Below are positions 17,711 to 27,014 of a DNA stretch of 64,000 nt, in pieces (within the stretch, counting starts at the first letter, position 1; each line of letters starts with the position of its first letter). The stretch covers positions 7,003,001-7,067,000 of the forward strand of contig NZ_CP067100.1 of NCBI RefSeq assembly GCF_016616235.1, read 5' to 3'. This DNA is from Bradyrhizobium diazoefficiens (lineage in GTDB: Bacteria; Pseudomonadota; Alphaproteobacteria; Rhizobiales; Xanthobacteraceae). The notes below the pieces were generated by a model. That model searched no databases, had not been told where the DNA came from, and saw only the letters and a program-made list of their open reading frames with translations. Both the position numbers and the translations under genes were made by a program.

Positions 17711-17905
17711 CTAGGACTTGAACACACTGTTGGCCGCATCGCGCGAGGCGCGCTTTTTGCTGGCGGCTTCTTCCAGCCTGGCGATCTCGGTCCTGAGCAG
17801 GGAGACGCGTTCGGTCAGTTCCTCCACTGACAACAGTGAGAGATCCTGTCCGATCTCGTGGCTGACCTTCTTGCGCGGGCGGTCCTCGTCTTCAATGGCC
17901 ATCAT
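17711..17905 (-). CDS. DUF1192 small protein
   Basis: 64 residues, charged, cytosolic. HEIGQDLSLLSVEELTERVSLLRTEIARLE is the DUF1192 signature: a short acidic start, the SVEEL motif, then one coiled-coil helix. Function of the family is unknown. GGAGGA lies upstream; the second ATG (17902) has the better spacing than the first. Divergent from the quinone oxidoreductase by 109 bp. Confidence 0.85.
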   Translation of the reverse strand: MMAIEDEDRPRKKVSHEIGQDLSLLSVEELTERVSLLRTEIARLEEAASKKRASRDAANSVFKS

Positions 17906-18014
17906 CGTTCCTCCAGGTCCGCCAGGCGGTCAAACCAAGTTGAACCCGTTGCCAGCGCAATCGGGGCTGGCTAATCAAATGCCTCGTTCCCGCATTTTCG
18001 CTCAAGGACCCATC

Positions 18015-19013
18015 ATGGACAAGCTGCCCGCGCAAATGACCGTGGTTGCCATCTCCACTCCTGGCGGACCGGAGGTGCTGGTGCCGGAACGACGCGGCCT
18101 GCCGCAGCCCGGTCCCGACGAGATCCTGGTCAAGGTCGAGGCCGCCGGCGTCAACCGGCCCGACGTGGCGCAGCGCTCCGGCGCCTATCCGCCGCCGCCC
18201 GGCGCCAGCGACCTGCCCGGCCTCGAGATCGCCGGCGAGGTGGTCGCCGTCGGCAGCAACGCCAGGCGGCACAAGATTGGCGACAAGGTGATGTCGCTGG
18301 TCGCCGGCGGCGGTTATGCGCAGTACTGCATCGCCCAGGACGCCCAGGCCATGAGCGTGCCGCCTTCGCTGTCGATCAAGGAAGCCGGCGCGCTGCCGGA
18401 AACCCTGATGACGGTCTGGCACAACGTGTTCGAGCGCGGCGGCCTCAAAGCCGGCGAGACGCTGCTGATCCATGGCGGCTCCTCCGGCATCGGCACCATG
18501 GCGATCCAGCTCGCCAAGGCGTTCGGCGCAAAAGTGTTCGTCACCGTGGGATCGCAGGACAAGATCGACGCCTGCCTCAAGCTCGGGGCTGACCGCGCCA
18601 TCAACTACAAGACGGAAGACTTTGTCGCCGTGGTCAAGGAAGAGACCGGCAAGGCCGGCGTCAATCTGATCCTCGATATGGTCGCCGGCGACTATGTCGA
18701 CCGCAACTATGATGCCGCCGCGATCGACGGCCGCATCGTGCAGATCGCAACCCTGAACGGCCCCAAGATCACCGCCAACATCGCCAAGGTGATGGTGAAG
18801 CGGTTGACTCATACCGGCTCGACTCTGCGCCCCCGTAGTAATGCGGACAAGGCGGCGATGGTCGCCGCAATCGAAGCGAAAGTGATGCCGCTTTTGCGCG
18901 AAGGCCGCGTCAAACCGCTGATGGACAGCTCTTTCCCGCTGGAAAAGGCAGCCGACGCGCACCGGCGCATGGAGACGTCAGCACATATTGGCAAAATTGT
19001 GTTGGAGGTCTAG
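18015..19013 (+). CDS. NAD(P)H:quinone oxidoreductase, PIG3/QOR type
   Basis: 332 residues, medium-chain reductase without catalytic zinc. N-terminal GroES-like domain (PGPDEILVKVEAAGVNRPDVAQRSG) then a Rossmann fold with the cofactor motif HGGSSGIGTMAIQLAKAFGAKVF (about 154-176). SGAYPPPPGASD is the PIG3-type substrate loop. Reduces quinones with NADPH in the cytosol. Start chosen at 18015 because AAGGA is 6 bp upstream; an in-frame ATG at 17979 also exists. Confidence 0.93.
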   Translation: MDKLPAQMTVVAISTPGGPEVLVPERRGLPQPGPDEILVKVEAAGVNRPDVAQRSGAYPPPPGASDLPGLEIAGEVVAVGSNARRHKIGDKVMSLVAGGGYAQYCIAQDAQAMSVPPSLSIKEAGALPETLMTVWHNVFERGGLKAGETLLIHGGSSGIGTMAIQLAKAFGAKVFVTVGSQDKIDACLKLGADRAINYKTEDFVAVVKEETGKAGVNLILDMVAGDYVDRNYDAAAIDGRIVQIATLNGPKITANIAKVMVKRLTHTGSTLRPRSNADKAAMVAAIEAKVMPLLREGRVKPLMDSSFPLEKAADAHRRMETSAHIGKIVLEV

Positions 19014-19166
19014 GCCAGCGGCCCACAGGGGACGGCGGAAACCCTTTGATTCTCCTTGCTTTCGTGGCATCTATCGCGACGCGCCGAACCACTTGCGGTC
19101 CGGTCTGACATCGTCTTTTCAAGACGCCTTGCACTCGCAGTTTGCGTCGAACGCGGAGAACTGACC

Positions 19167-22043
19167 TTGCGTCTGATCAGGTGCCTCGCGCCCATCGCGC
19201 TGGGTCTCATGATTCTTGTCGCCGCGTATCCCGCGCGTGCGCTCGACGCCGTCAGCGTCCGCAGTGACGCGCCCGCGATCGACCTTACCGGCGTGCTCGA
19301 GCATCAGCGCAGCGACGCCGATCGCATCCAGGTCTCCACTGCGCCCGGCACCGACGGCATAGTCCGCCGCATCGAGGTGCGCGCCCGGGAGGGCGGCGTG
19401 AACTGGGTGGTGTTCGCGCTCGCCAACAACACCGACGACCAGCTCGATCGCCTGATCGTCGCCCCGCACTACCGCATCGTTTCCTCGGGCCTGTTGTGGC
19501 CCGACCTCGGCCTGTCGCGCATCGCGACCATCACGCCCTCGATCGGCGACCGGCCGGAGCGGCAGGAAAGCGCAACCGCGGACGTGTTCCGCATCACGCT
19601 CGATCCCGGCGCCGTGGTTACCTTCGTCGCAGAGCTGCGCACCGACAAGCTGCCGCAGCTCTATCTGTGGGAACCTGAAGCCTACAAGGACAAGGTCAAC
19701 TCGTTCACGCTGTACCAGGGCATCGTGATCGGCATTTCCGGCCTCTTGGCCCTGGTGCTGACCATCCTTTTCGTCGTCAAAGGCAGCATCATGTTCCCGG
19801 CCGCCGCGGCGCTGGCCTGGGCGGTGCTGGTCTATATCGGCGTCGATTTCGGCTTCTGGGGCAAGGTGCTTGACATGTCGAACAACGCCGAGCGCATCTG
19901 GCGCGCGGCGGGCGAGGCGATATTGGCGGCGACGCTGCTGGTGTTCCTGTTCGCCTATCTCAATCTCAGCCGCTGGCACGTGCGCTATTCGCACATCACG
20001 GTGGGCTGGCTGGCGTTCCTCGGCTCCCTCGTCGCGCTCGCTCTGTTCGATCCGGCCGTCGCCTCCGGCATCGCGCGCATCTCGCTGGTGCTGATCGCCT
20101 TCGCCGGTTTCGCGCTGATCGTCTATCTCTCCACCCACGGCTTCGACCGCGCGGTGCTGTTGATTCCGACCTGGTTTCTCCTGGTGGTCTGGGTGGTCGC
20201 GGCCGGTATGACGGTGGCCGGCTCCGTCACCAATGACATCGTCGGCCCGGCCCTGCTCGGCGGCCTCGTGCTGATCGTGATGCTGATCGGCTTCACGGTG
20301 ATGCAGCACGCCTTTGCCGGCGGCGGCGCCACCACCGGCGTCGTCTCCGACATCGAGCGGCGCGCGCTGGCGCTCGCCGGGTCCGGCGATCTGATCTGGG
20401 ACTGGGACGTGTCCGCCGACAAGGTTTTTACCAGCCCGGAGACGGAAGCCCTGCTCGGCCTCAAGCGCGGCACGCTGGAAGGCCCGGCCGCGTCCTGGTT
20501 AGAGGTGCTGCATCCGCTCGACCAGGACCGCTTCCGCGCCGCGCTCGACAGCGTGCTCGACCAGCGCCGCGGCCGCCTGGTGCAGGATTTCCGCCTGCGC
20601 ACCCCGGACGGCCATTTCATGTGGTTCGCGCTGAAGGCCCGGCCGGTGGTCGGCTCGGACGGCGAGGTCTCGCGCGTGGTCGGCACGCTCACCGACGTAA
20701 CCGAGCTGCGCAACGCCGAGGAGCGCCTGCTGCACGATTCCGTGCACGACAACCTCACCGGCTTGCCCAACCGCAAGCTGTTCATGGACCGGCTCGGCGG
20801 TGTCGCGAACTTCGCCAAGACCATGCCGACGCTGCGGCCGACGCTGATGGTGATCGACCTCGACCGCTTCAAGCAGGTCAACGATTCCGTCGGCATCGCG
20901 GTCGGCGATTCCATCCTGCTGACGCTGGCCCGCCGCCTCACTCGCATCCTGAAGCCGCAGGACACGCTGGCGCGGCTCGCCGGCGACCAGTTCGGCCTGA
21001 TCCTGCTGTCGGAGCAGGACCCGGCCCGCATCACCGCCTTCGCCGAGACCATCCGCAAGACCATCCGCGCCCCGATCGCCTTCAACGAGCGCGAGATTTT
21101 CCTCACCGCCTCGATCGGCCTTGCCCTGTCTGATCCTCAGACGCAACTGACGGACGAGATCATCAAGGACGCCGAGCTTGCGATGTATCATTCCAAGCGC
21201 ATCGGCGGCGACCGCATCGACGTCTACAAGCCCGCGATGCGCGCGCGAAAAACCGACCGGCTGACGCTGGAGAGCGAGCTGCGCCGCGCCATCGAGCGGC
21301 AGGAGATCTCCATCCTGTACCAGCCGATCGTGCGACTGGAGGATCGCTCGATCGCGGGCTTCGAGGCGCTGTCGCGCTGGGATCATCCGAAGCTCGGGCG
21401 CATGGCGCCCTCGGAATTCATCACCATCGCCGAAGAGACCGGCCTGATCGTCGATCTCGGCATGTTCGTGCTCGACCAGACCGCAAAACAGCTCTCGGTG
21501 TGGCAGCGCGCGATGCGCTCGCGCGAGCCGATCTTCGCCTCGGTCAACGTGTCCTCGCGGCAGTTGCTCCGCCACGACCTCATCCACGACGTGCGCACCG
21601 TGCTGTCGCGCTCCTCGGTGGCGCGCGGCACGCTCAAGCTCGAATTGACGGAATCGCTGGTGATGGAGAATCCGGAGCACGCCGCGCAAATGCTGACGCG
21701 GATCCGCGAGCTCGGCACCGGGCTGTCGCTCGACGATTTCGGCACCGGCCATTCCTCGCTGGCCTATCTGCAGCGCTTCCCGTTCGACACCATCAAGATC
21801 GACCAGTCCTTCGTGCGCACCACCAGCCGCGGCACGCGCCCGGTGATCCTGAAGTCGATCATCGCGCTCGCGCACGATCTCGGCATGGACGTGGTCGCGG
21901 AAGGCGCCGAGACCGATTCCGATGCGGTCGAGCTCTACCAGATGGGCTGCGAATACGCGCAAGGCTTCGCCTTCGGCGAGCCCATGGATGCCGACGCCGC
22001 GATGCGGCTCTTGACGGAAGTGCGGCTGGAAGCTGCGAGCTAG
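19167..22043 (+). CDS. PAS-GGDEF-EAL c-di-GMP phosphodiesterase with membrane sensor
   Basis: 958 residues from a TTG start with GGAG 8 bp upstream, giving a clean signal peptide (about 1-28); an ATG at 19056 would add 37 unlikely residues. A periplasmic domain (about 30-190), a block of seven or so TM helices (about 190-390, 7TM-type), a PAS domain (about 404-520), a GGDEF domain (about 525-690) and an EAL domain (about 705-955). The GGDEF site is AGDQF, so cyclase activity is unlikely; it may bind GTP allosterically. The EAL site (GFEALSRW), DDFGTGHSSL and VVAEGAET are intact, so c-di-GMP hydrolysis is expected. Confidence 0.92.
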   Translation: MRLIRCLAPIALGLMILVAAYPARALDAVSVRSDAPAIDLTGVLEHQRSDADRIQVSTAPGTDGIVRRIEVRAREGGVNWVVFALANNTDDQLDRLIVAPHYRIVSSGLLWPDLGLSRIATITPSIGDRPERQESATADVFRITLDPGAVVTFVAELRTDKLPQLYLWEPEAYKDKVNSFTLYQGIVIGISGLLALVLTILFVVKGSIMFPAAAALAWAVLVYIGVDFGFWGKVLDMSNNAERIWRAAGEAILAATLLVFLFAYLNLSRWHVRYSHITVGWLAFLGSLVALALFDPAVASGIARISLVLIAFAGFALIVYLSTHGFDRAVLLIPTWFLLVVWVVAAGMTVAGSVTNDIVGPALLGGLVLIVMLIGFTVMQHAFAGGGATTGVVSDIERRALALAGSGDLIWDWDVSADKVFTSPETEALLGLKRGTLEGPAASWLEVLHPLDQDRFRAALDSVLDQRRGRLVQDFRLRTPDGHFMWFALKARPVVGSDGEVSRVVGTLTDVTELRNAEERLLHDSVHDNLTGLPNRKLFMDRLGGVANFAKTMPTLRPTLMVIDLDRFKQVNDSVGIAVGDSILLTLARRLTRILKPQDTLARLAGDQFGLILLSEQDPARITAFAETIRKTIRAPIAFNEREIFLTASIGLALSDPQTQLTDEIIKDAELAMYHSKRIGGDRIDVYKPAMRARKTDRLTLESELRRAIERQEISILYQPIVRLEDRSIAGFEALSRWDHPKLGRMAPSEFITIAEETGLIVDLGMFVLDQTAKQLSVWQRAMRSREPIFASVNVSSRQLLRHDLIHDVRTVLSRSSVARGTLKLELTESLVMENPEHAAQMLTRIRELGTGLSLDDFGTGHSSLAYLQRFPFDTIKIDQSFVRTTSRGTRPVILKSIIALAHDLGMDVVAEGAETDSDAVELYQMGCEYAQGFAFGEPMDADAAMRLLTEVRLEAAS

Positions 22044-22069
22044 GCTCTCTTAATCTGCCCTGAAGGGCC

Positions 22070-22220
22070 CCTCCAGGGGAGGGTCGCTACGCATGAAGCG
22101 GAGCGAAATGCGTAGCGGGGTGGGGTGGCAGTCTCTCCGCCTCGAACACTGCCCCTGTGGAGAGATCACCCCACCCCGCTCGCGCTGCGCGCGATCGACC
22201 CTCCCCCTCCAGGGGAGGGT
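22070..22220. repeat. Long inverted repeat, family F
   Basis: Left arm CCCCTCCAGGGGAGGGTCGC ... CGGGGTGGGGTG, right arm CACCCCACCCCGCTCGCGC ... GCGATCGACCCTCCCCCTCC; the arms pair over most of their ~70 bp length. Each outer end has its own CCTCCAGGGGAGG hairpin. It fills the convergent gap between the EAL protein gene and the DUF7662-like gene. Confidence 0.85.
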
Positions 22221-22238
22221 AAGCATCAAGGCACGCCG

Positions 22239-22502
22239 TTAGCGCCGCCGATCGCTCTTCAGCTTCGTGAACCGCACGCTCTGGCCATCCGGCATCCGCA
22301 TCGCCTTGAAACCCGCGGCGAGGCAGGCTTCGCGCTGCGGCATCTGGATGTCGGGGCTGCGCAGGCTGTCCCACCACGAGGCACGGTTCGCCGCGCGTGG
22401 CAGGGCTGCGCCGATGATCTCCTCGATCTGCTCGAAGCTCAGCACGAACTCCGCCTGCTTCTGCCGCATCAGATAGTCGCGCAACGCGTCGTAGTCGTTC
22501 AC
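22239..22502 (-). CDS. Small DUF7662-like protein
   Basis: 87 residues from a GTG start with AGAGGA 5 bp upstream (an ATG at 22580 would add 26 poorly supported residues). Pattern YDALRDYL ... LSFEQIEEIIGAALPRAA ... SWWDSL ... AWLAAGF-type ending EACLAAGFKAMRM resembles the DUF7662 family (EIE-x-IIG-x-LP then WW), which is found near defence and mobile genes as well as in chromosomes. Function unknown. It is divergent from the diguanylate cyclase gene. Confidence 0.7.
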   Translation of the reverse strand: MNDYDALRDYLMRQKQAEFVLSFEQIEEIIGAALPRAANRASWWDSLRSPDIQMPQREACLAAGFKAMRMPDGQSVRFTKLKSDRRR

Positions 22503-22669
22503 GATTGTCCTCTCGTCGAAAGCGAAATCTGCCCCATTGAGCCTGCCCGCTGGACCGCCGAAAACCGTCAGCCGCATCAACCGGTTCTTAACTCATCGCG
22601 GCATCGCCGTCGCGGCTTAAACACTATGCAAGCTTTCGGGCGCATCCATCGGGATCGAGGGAACAAACG

Positions 22670-24166
22670 ATGCCGTCTGGATGGCGCGAAGTCACGGCCC
22701 GCCAGCCGTGGCGGATTTCGGCGAAGCTGCTGATCATCTCGTCCGTGGTGACGGTGATCGGCTTTTCCGCCATTTGCGTCAACGTCATGCTCGACATGCG
22801 CCGGGGCGAGGAGGCGCTCGCCAGCCAGACGCTGGAGAACCTCGCGACCTCCATCGAAGCCGACATCAGCCGCAATATCGAGATCTACGATCTGTCGCTA
22901 AAGGCGGTCGCCAGCAACATGCTCGTGCCGGAGCTCGTCACCGTCTCCAAGCCGGTCCGCCAGCTGATCCTGTTCGACCATGCGACCACGGCGAGGCATT
23001 TCGGCGCGATCCAGGTGTACGATGCCGACGGCGGGCTGAGCATCGACGCCTCCACGCTCGACCCGGTGCCGGAGAACCGCAGCGATGAGGATTATTTCAA
23101 AATCCATCGGGACAATCCCGACGCCGGTCTCTTCATCAGCCGGCCGATGCTGTTCCGCGGCGCCTATTCGATCGTGCTGAGCCGGCGCATCAGCGACACC
23201 GACGGCGGCTTCATGGGGGTCGTCGCCGGCTCGATCCGCTTCAGCTATTTCCACGAATTGTTCGAGCGGCTGAACCTCGACCCCGACGACACCATCACCG
23301 TGCTGAGGCGCGACCGCACCATCATGATGCGGCGGCCGTTCGACCTCGACATCATCGGCAGGAACCTGAACGACCGCCAGAGCTGGAAGGCCGACAATCT
23401 CCAGGTCGGCACTGCCTATTCGGGACAGGGCCCGATCGATCCGACGGCACGGCTCTATGTCCGCAGCGGCGATGCCGGACCGCTGTTCGTGGTCGCGGGC
23501 AAGCCGCTCGCCGCGGTGTTCGCGCTCTGGCAGAAGGAGGCGTTACGGATCGGCGCGGTGGTGCTGGCGCTGGTGGTGTTCGTGCTGGCATCGACGCTCG
23601 TGCTCGCGCGCGAGATCGGCCGGCGCGCCGCGGCCGAGCGCAAGCTCGAGGAGATGGCGACGACGGATGCGCTCACCGGGCTGAAGAACCGCCGCAAGTT
23701 CGATGCCGTCATTGACGTCGAATGGCGGCGCGCGATGCGCCAGAGGACGCCGATCGCGCTCTTGATGATCGATGCCGATCACTTCAAGGCCTACAACGAC
23801 ACGTTCGGCCACCAGGCCGGCGACCAGGTGCTGGTCGGCATCGCCATCTGCATCTCGGATTCGGTGAGCCGCGCCGGCGACTGCGCCGCGCGCTATGGCG
23901 GCGAGGAGTTCGCCGTGCTGCTGCCGAACACGTCGGCCACCGATGCCTTCAAGGTCGCCGAGACGATCCGCGCCAAGGTGCAGGGCTGGTCCGACGACCA
24001 GGCGACCTCGACGGTCTCCTGCGGCATCGCGAGCCTCGTCCCCACGAGCGGCATGGAGTGGTCGATCCTGGTCGCCGCCGCCGACAAGGCGCTCTATGCC
24101 GCGAAAGCGAATGGGCGCAACCAATCGGTTGTGGCGAGCCTGCCGGCCCTGTCGCTGGCGGCGTGA
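22670..24166 (+). CDS. Membrane diguanylate cyclase with dCache sensor
   Basis: 498 residues. TM helix about 17-40, periplasmic dCache-type sensor about 45-285, second TM about 288-315, then GGDEF about 330-490. The active site GGEEF (about 409-413) is intact and an RxxD inhibitory site (RAGD) lies five residues before it, so product inhibition by c-di-GMP is expected. Makes c-di-GMP from GTP in response to an unknown periplasmic ligand. It is 0.6 kb from an EAL protein gene on the same strand, which makes antagonistic control of one local pool possible. Confidence 0.93.
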   Translation: MPSGWREVTARQPWRISAKLLIISSVVTVIGFSAICVNVMLDMRRGEEALASQTLENLATSIEADISRNIEIYDLSLKAVASNMLVPELVTVSKPVRQLILFDHATTARHFGAIQVYDADGGLSIDASTLDPVPENRSDEDYFKIHRDNPDAGLFISRPMLFRGAYSIVLSRRISDTDGGFMGVVAGSIRFSYFHELFERLNLDPDDTITVLRRDRTIMMRRPFDLDIIGRNLNDRQSWKADNLQVGTAYSGQGPIDPTARLYVRSGDAGPLFVVAGKPLAAVFALWQKEALRIGAVVLALVVFVLASTLVLAREIGRRAAAERKLEEMATTDALTGLKNRRKFDAVIDVEWRRAMRQRTPIALLMIDADHFKAYNDTFGHQAGDQVLVGIAICISDSVSRAGDCAARYGGEEFAVLLPNTSATDAFKVAETIRAKVQGWSDDQATSTVSCGIASLVPTSGMEWSILVAAADKALYAAKANGRNQSVVASLPALSLAA

Positions 24167-24172
24167 TTTAGG

Positions 24173-24358
24173 CTGTCGTTGCCAGGGGCAACGAACACAG
24201 CATCGGTGTCGCCCCTGCGAACGCAGGGACCCATAACCACAGGGAAGAGGTTGGCGAAGACTCGTCGTTCGATACTGCTACCGAACACAATGGATAGATT
24301 CCGCGGTATGGGGTCCCTGCGCCCCGTGCGCAATTGCGCACTAGGCAGGGACGACAGC
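24173..24358. repeat. Palindromic repeat, family B copy 1
   Basis: GCTGTCGTTGCCAGGGGCAACG at the left and CAGGGACGACAGC at the right are inverted; inside are GCAGGGACCCATAACCACAGGG and GGGGTCCCTGC, also inverted, plus GAGGTTGGCGAAGACTCG. The second copy, at 33735, shares the CATArCCACAGG ... GGYTTGGCGAAGAC core. Located at the convergent junction of the diguanylate cyclase and galU. Confidence 0.85.
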
Positions 24359-24372
24359 GGAATGTGCAGCGG

Positions 24373-25248
24373 CTACTGCCCCAGATATTTCTTCATCTCC
24401 GCGATCAGCCCATCGCGCAGCTCCGGCCGCTTCAGGCCGTAGGCGATGTTGGCGCGGAGGAAGCCGGGCTTGGAGCCGCAATCATGGCGCTCGCCCTCGA
24501 ACTCGACGCCGTAGAACTTTTGCGACTTGGCGAGGCCGATCATGGCGTCGGTAAGCTGGATCTCGCCGCCGGCGCCGCGCTCCTGGGTCTCCAGGATCTT
24601 GAAGATCTCCGGCTGGAGGATGTAGCGGCCGGTGATCGAGAGATTGGAGGGCGCGGTGCCCTTGGCCGGCTTCTCGACCATGCCCTCGACCTCGAACATC
24701 TTGCCGTTGCGTTTTCCGACGCCGCAGATGCCGTATTGGTGGGTGAGATGGTCGGGCACCGCCTCGACCGCGATCAGATTGGATTTCTCGCCGAGCGAGG
24801 CCGCCGTCTCGATCATCTGCTTCAGGCAGCCGGGCGTGTTGAGCACGAGCTCGTCGGGCAGCACCACCGCGAACGGCTCGTTGCCGACGATGTCGCGCGC
24901 GCACCAGACCGCATGGCCAAGGCCGAGCGGCGCCTGCTGGCGGGTGAAGCTGACCGCGCCGGCTTCCGGCTGGTTCTGCGCCAGAATTTCCTGCTCGGCC
25001 TTCTTGCCGCGTGCAGCGAGCGTTGCGTCGAGCTCGAACATCTTGTCGAAATGATCTTCGATGACATTTTTGTTGCGGCCGGTGACGAAGATGAAGTGCT
25101 CGATGCCGGCTTCCCGCGCTTCGTCATAGACGTACTGGATCAGCGGCTTGTCGACGATGGTCAGCATTTCCTTCGGCATCGCCTTGGTGGCGGGCAGCAC
25201 GCGGGTGCCGAGGCCGGCGACGGGGAATACGGCTTTGCGAATTTTCAT
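24373..25248 (-). CDS. galU: UTP-glucose-1-phosphate uridylyltransferase
   Basis: 291 residues. Makes UDP-glucose from UTP and glucose-1-phosphate for exopolysaccharide, LPS and glucan synthesis. The N terminus MKIRKAVFPVAGLGTRVLPATKAMPKEML-type signature (nucleotide-binding GLGTR and K-x-PKEM) is complete; FVTGRNK and VVLPDEL follow, and SFGEKPG-type phosphate site is represented by GSKPGFLRAN. Usual GalU length. Divergent from a lytic transglycosylase gene. Confidence 0.96.
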   Translation of the reverse strand: MKIRKAVFPVAGLGTRVLPATKAMPKEMLTIVDKPLIQYVYDEAREAGIEHFIFVTGRNKNVIEDHFDKMFELDATLAARGKKAEQEILAQNQPEAGAVSFTRQQAPLGLGHAVWCARDIVGNEPFAVVLPDELVLNTPGCLKQMIETAASLGEKSNLIAVEAVPDHLTHQYGICGVGKRNGKMFEVEGMVEKPAKGTAPSNLSITGRYILQPEIFKILETQERGAGGEIQLTDAMIGLAKSQKFYGVEFEGERHDCGSKPGFLRANIAYGLKRPELRDGLIAEMKKYLGQ

Positions 25249-25452
25249 GGGAGCGATCGAATACCTGAGGACATCTGTGGCGGGAGCAATGGCACCTTGC
25301 TAGCCTGTTTGCAGCCGCCAACAAAGGCGGATGTGGGGCCTCTCGCGCACAGAGTTAAGAAAAAAGCAGCCAACAAAATTTCACCTTTGTTAAGCTATTG
25401 GCAACCGGTACCGGGCCTTCTGAGGACGGATTTCTGGCCGGACGCGTGAGGT

Positions 25453-26844
25453 ATGATGCAATCGATGGCAGCGCTGGCGAAGCGTGCTGGATTTGTGACC
25501 AACGCGACAATCGTCGCGGCCGTCTTGCTGATGCCAACCAGCGTGAACGCCCAGTCGCAAAACGGCCTCTCCAACCTGTTCGGCGGCATTTTCTCCGGCT
25601 CCGATCCCGCGCCATCGCAGCCTGCGCCCGGCGGCGCCCAGACGGGAGCGTTGCCCTGGAGCGGCGAGGACGGCGCCTCCGGCCATCCGCTGATGACGGC
25701 CGCGGCGATCCGCGAGGCCGCCTCCAATTTTGACAATTGCGTCGCCGGGATGTGGCCCGATGCCGCGCGGCGCGGCATCACGCAGGAGAATTTCCAGCGC
25801 TTCACGGCCGGGCTCTCGCCTGACCTGCGCATTATGGACCTGATGGACTCGCAACCGGAATTTACGAAATCGATCTGGGACTATCTCGACATCCTCGTGA
25901 ACGACAACCGCCTCGCGAGAGGCCGCGAGGTGCTCGCGCAATACAAGGCGCAGTTCGACGCCACGGAGAAGGCCACTGGCGTCGATCGCTATATCATCGC
26001 CGCGATCTGGGGCATCGAGTCCAATTACTCGACGCAGATGGGCGACCGCAGCGTGCTGCAATCGACCGCGACGCTCGCCTGCATCGGCCGCCGCCAAGCC
26101 TATTTCAAGGACGAGTTCCTCTCGGCGCTGGAGATCCTCAACCGGGGCGATCTCGGGCCCGAACAGATGCGAGGCTCCTGGGCCGGCGCGTTCGGCCCGA
26201 CCCAGTTCATGCCGACCGCGTTCAAGCGCTTTGCCGTGGACGGCGATGGCGACGGAAGGCGCGACGTCGTCGACAATCCCGCCGACCTGATCGCCTCGAC
26301 CGCCAACAATCTGAAGAAGGACGGCTGGCAGGCCGGCCAGACCTGGGGCTTTGAGGTCGTGGTGCCCCAGGGCTTCAACTACATGCTGGCCGATCGCGCC
26401 AAGGCGATGACGATCGCGCAATGGGAGAAGCTCGGGCTCAAGCGCGCAACCAACCAGCCCTTTCCGCATCCGGCCGAGAAGGCCTATCTGCTGGCGCCGG
26501 CGGGCGCGCAGGGCCCCGGCTTCCTGATGCTGCAGAACTTCCGCGTCATCATGAAATACAACCCGGCCGAGGCCTATGCGCTGGCGATCGGGCATTTCGC
26601 CGACCGGCTGCGCGGCGGGGCGCCCTTCGTGCAGCCCTGGCCCCGGCAGGAGCGCGAATTGTCCCGCAACGAACGCCTGGAACTCCAGCAGCTCCTGGCC
26701 CAGCGCGGCTTCTATAAGGGCACGCCGGATGGCCAGTTCGGCGGCCAAACCCGGGAGGCCCTGCGCAATTTCCAAGCCTCGATCGGGGTCCCCGCCGACG
26801 GATTTGCCTCCTCCGACGTGCTGGACCGGCTGCGCGGGCGCTGA
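25453..26844 (+). CDS. MltB-type lytic murein transglycosylase with peptidoglycan-binding domain
   Basis: 463 residues. Signal peptide about 1-35 ending TSVNAQ; a proline/glycine-rich linker; SLT_2/MltB catalytic domain about 75-385 with the catalytic glutamate in WGIESNYS (residue about 189) and AGAFGPTQFMPTAF; and a C-terminal PG_binding_1 domain about 400-460 (LQQLLAQRGFYKGTPDGQFGGQTREALRNFQ). Cleaves glycan strands to 1,6-anhydromuropeptides in the periplasm. Start at the first of two adjacent ATGs after GTGAGGT. Confidence 0.94.
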   Translation: MMQSMAALAKRAGFVTNATIVAAVLLMPTSVNAQSQNGLSNLFGGIFSGSDPAPSQPAPGGAQTGALPWSGEDGASGHPLMTAAAIREAASNFDNCVAGMWPDAARRGITQENFQRFTAGLSPDLRIMDLMDSQPEFTKSIWDYLDILVNDNRLARGREVLAQYKAQFDATEKATGVDRYIIAAIWGIESNYSTQMGDRSVLQSTATLACIGRRQAYFKDEFLSALEILNRGDLGPEQMRGSWAGAFGPTQFMPTAFKRFAVDGDGDGRRDVVDNPADLIASTANNLKKDGWQAGQTWGFEVVVPQGFNYMLADRAKAMTIAQWEKLGLKRATNQPFPHPAEKAYLLAPAGAQGPGFLMLQNFRVIMKYNPAEAYALAIGHFADRLRGGAPFVQPWPRQERELSRNERLELQQLLAQRGFYKGTPDGQFGGQTREALRNFQASIGVPADGFASSDVLDRLRGR

Positions 26845-27014
26845 AATCGCGCCGAAAGTAACCCTGAACAGGGATTTTGGCAGGCAGCCTTGACGGGGAT
26901 GGCCGTTCCCCGGTGTATGGTCAAAGAATCTGCGACCAAAGCTGCCCGTTTGGCGCCTGATTCCGTTACTATATCGAGCCTATCCCGATCCTCATTGCGC
27001 GTGCCCGAGATCGC

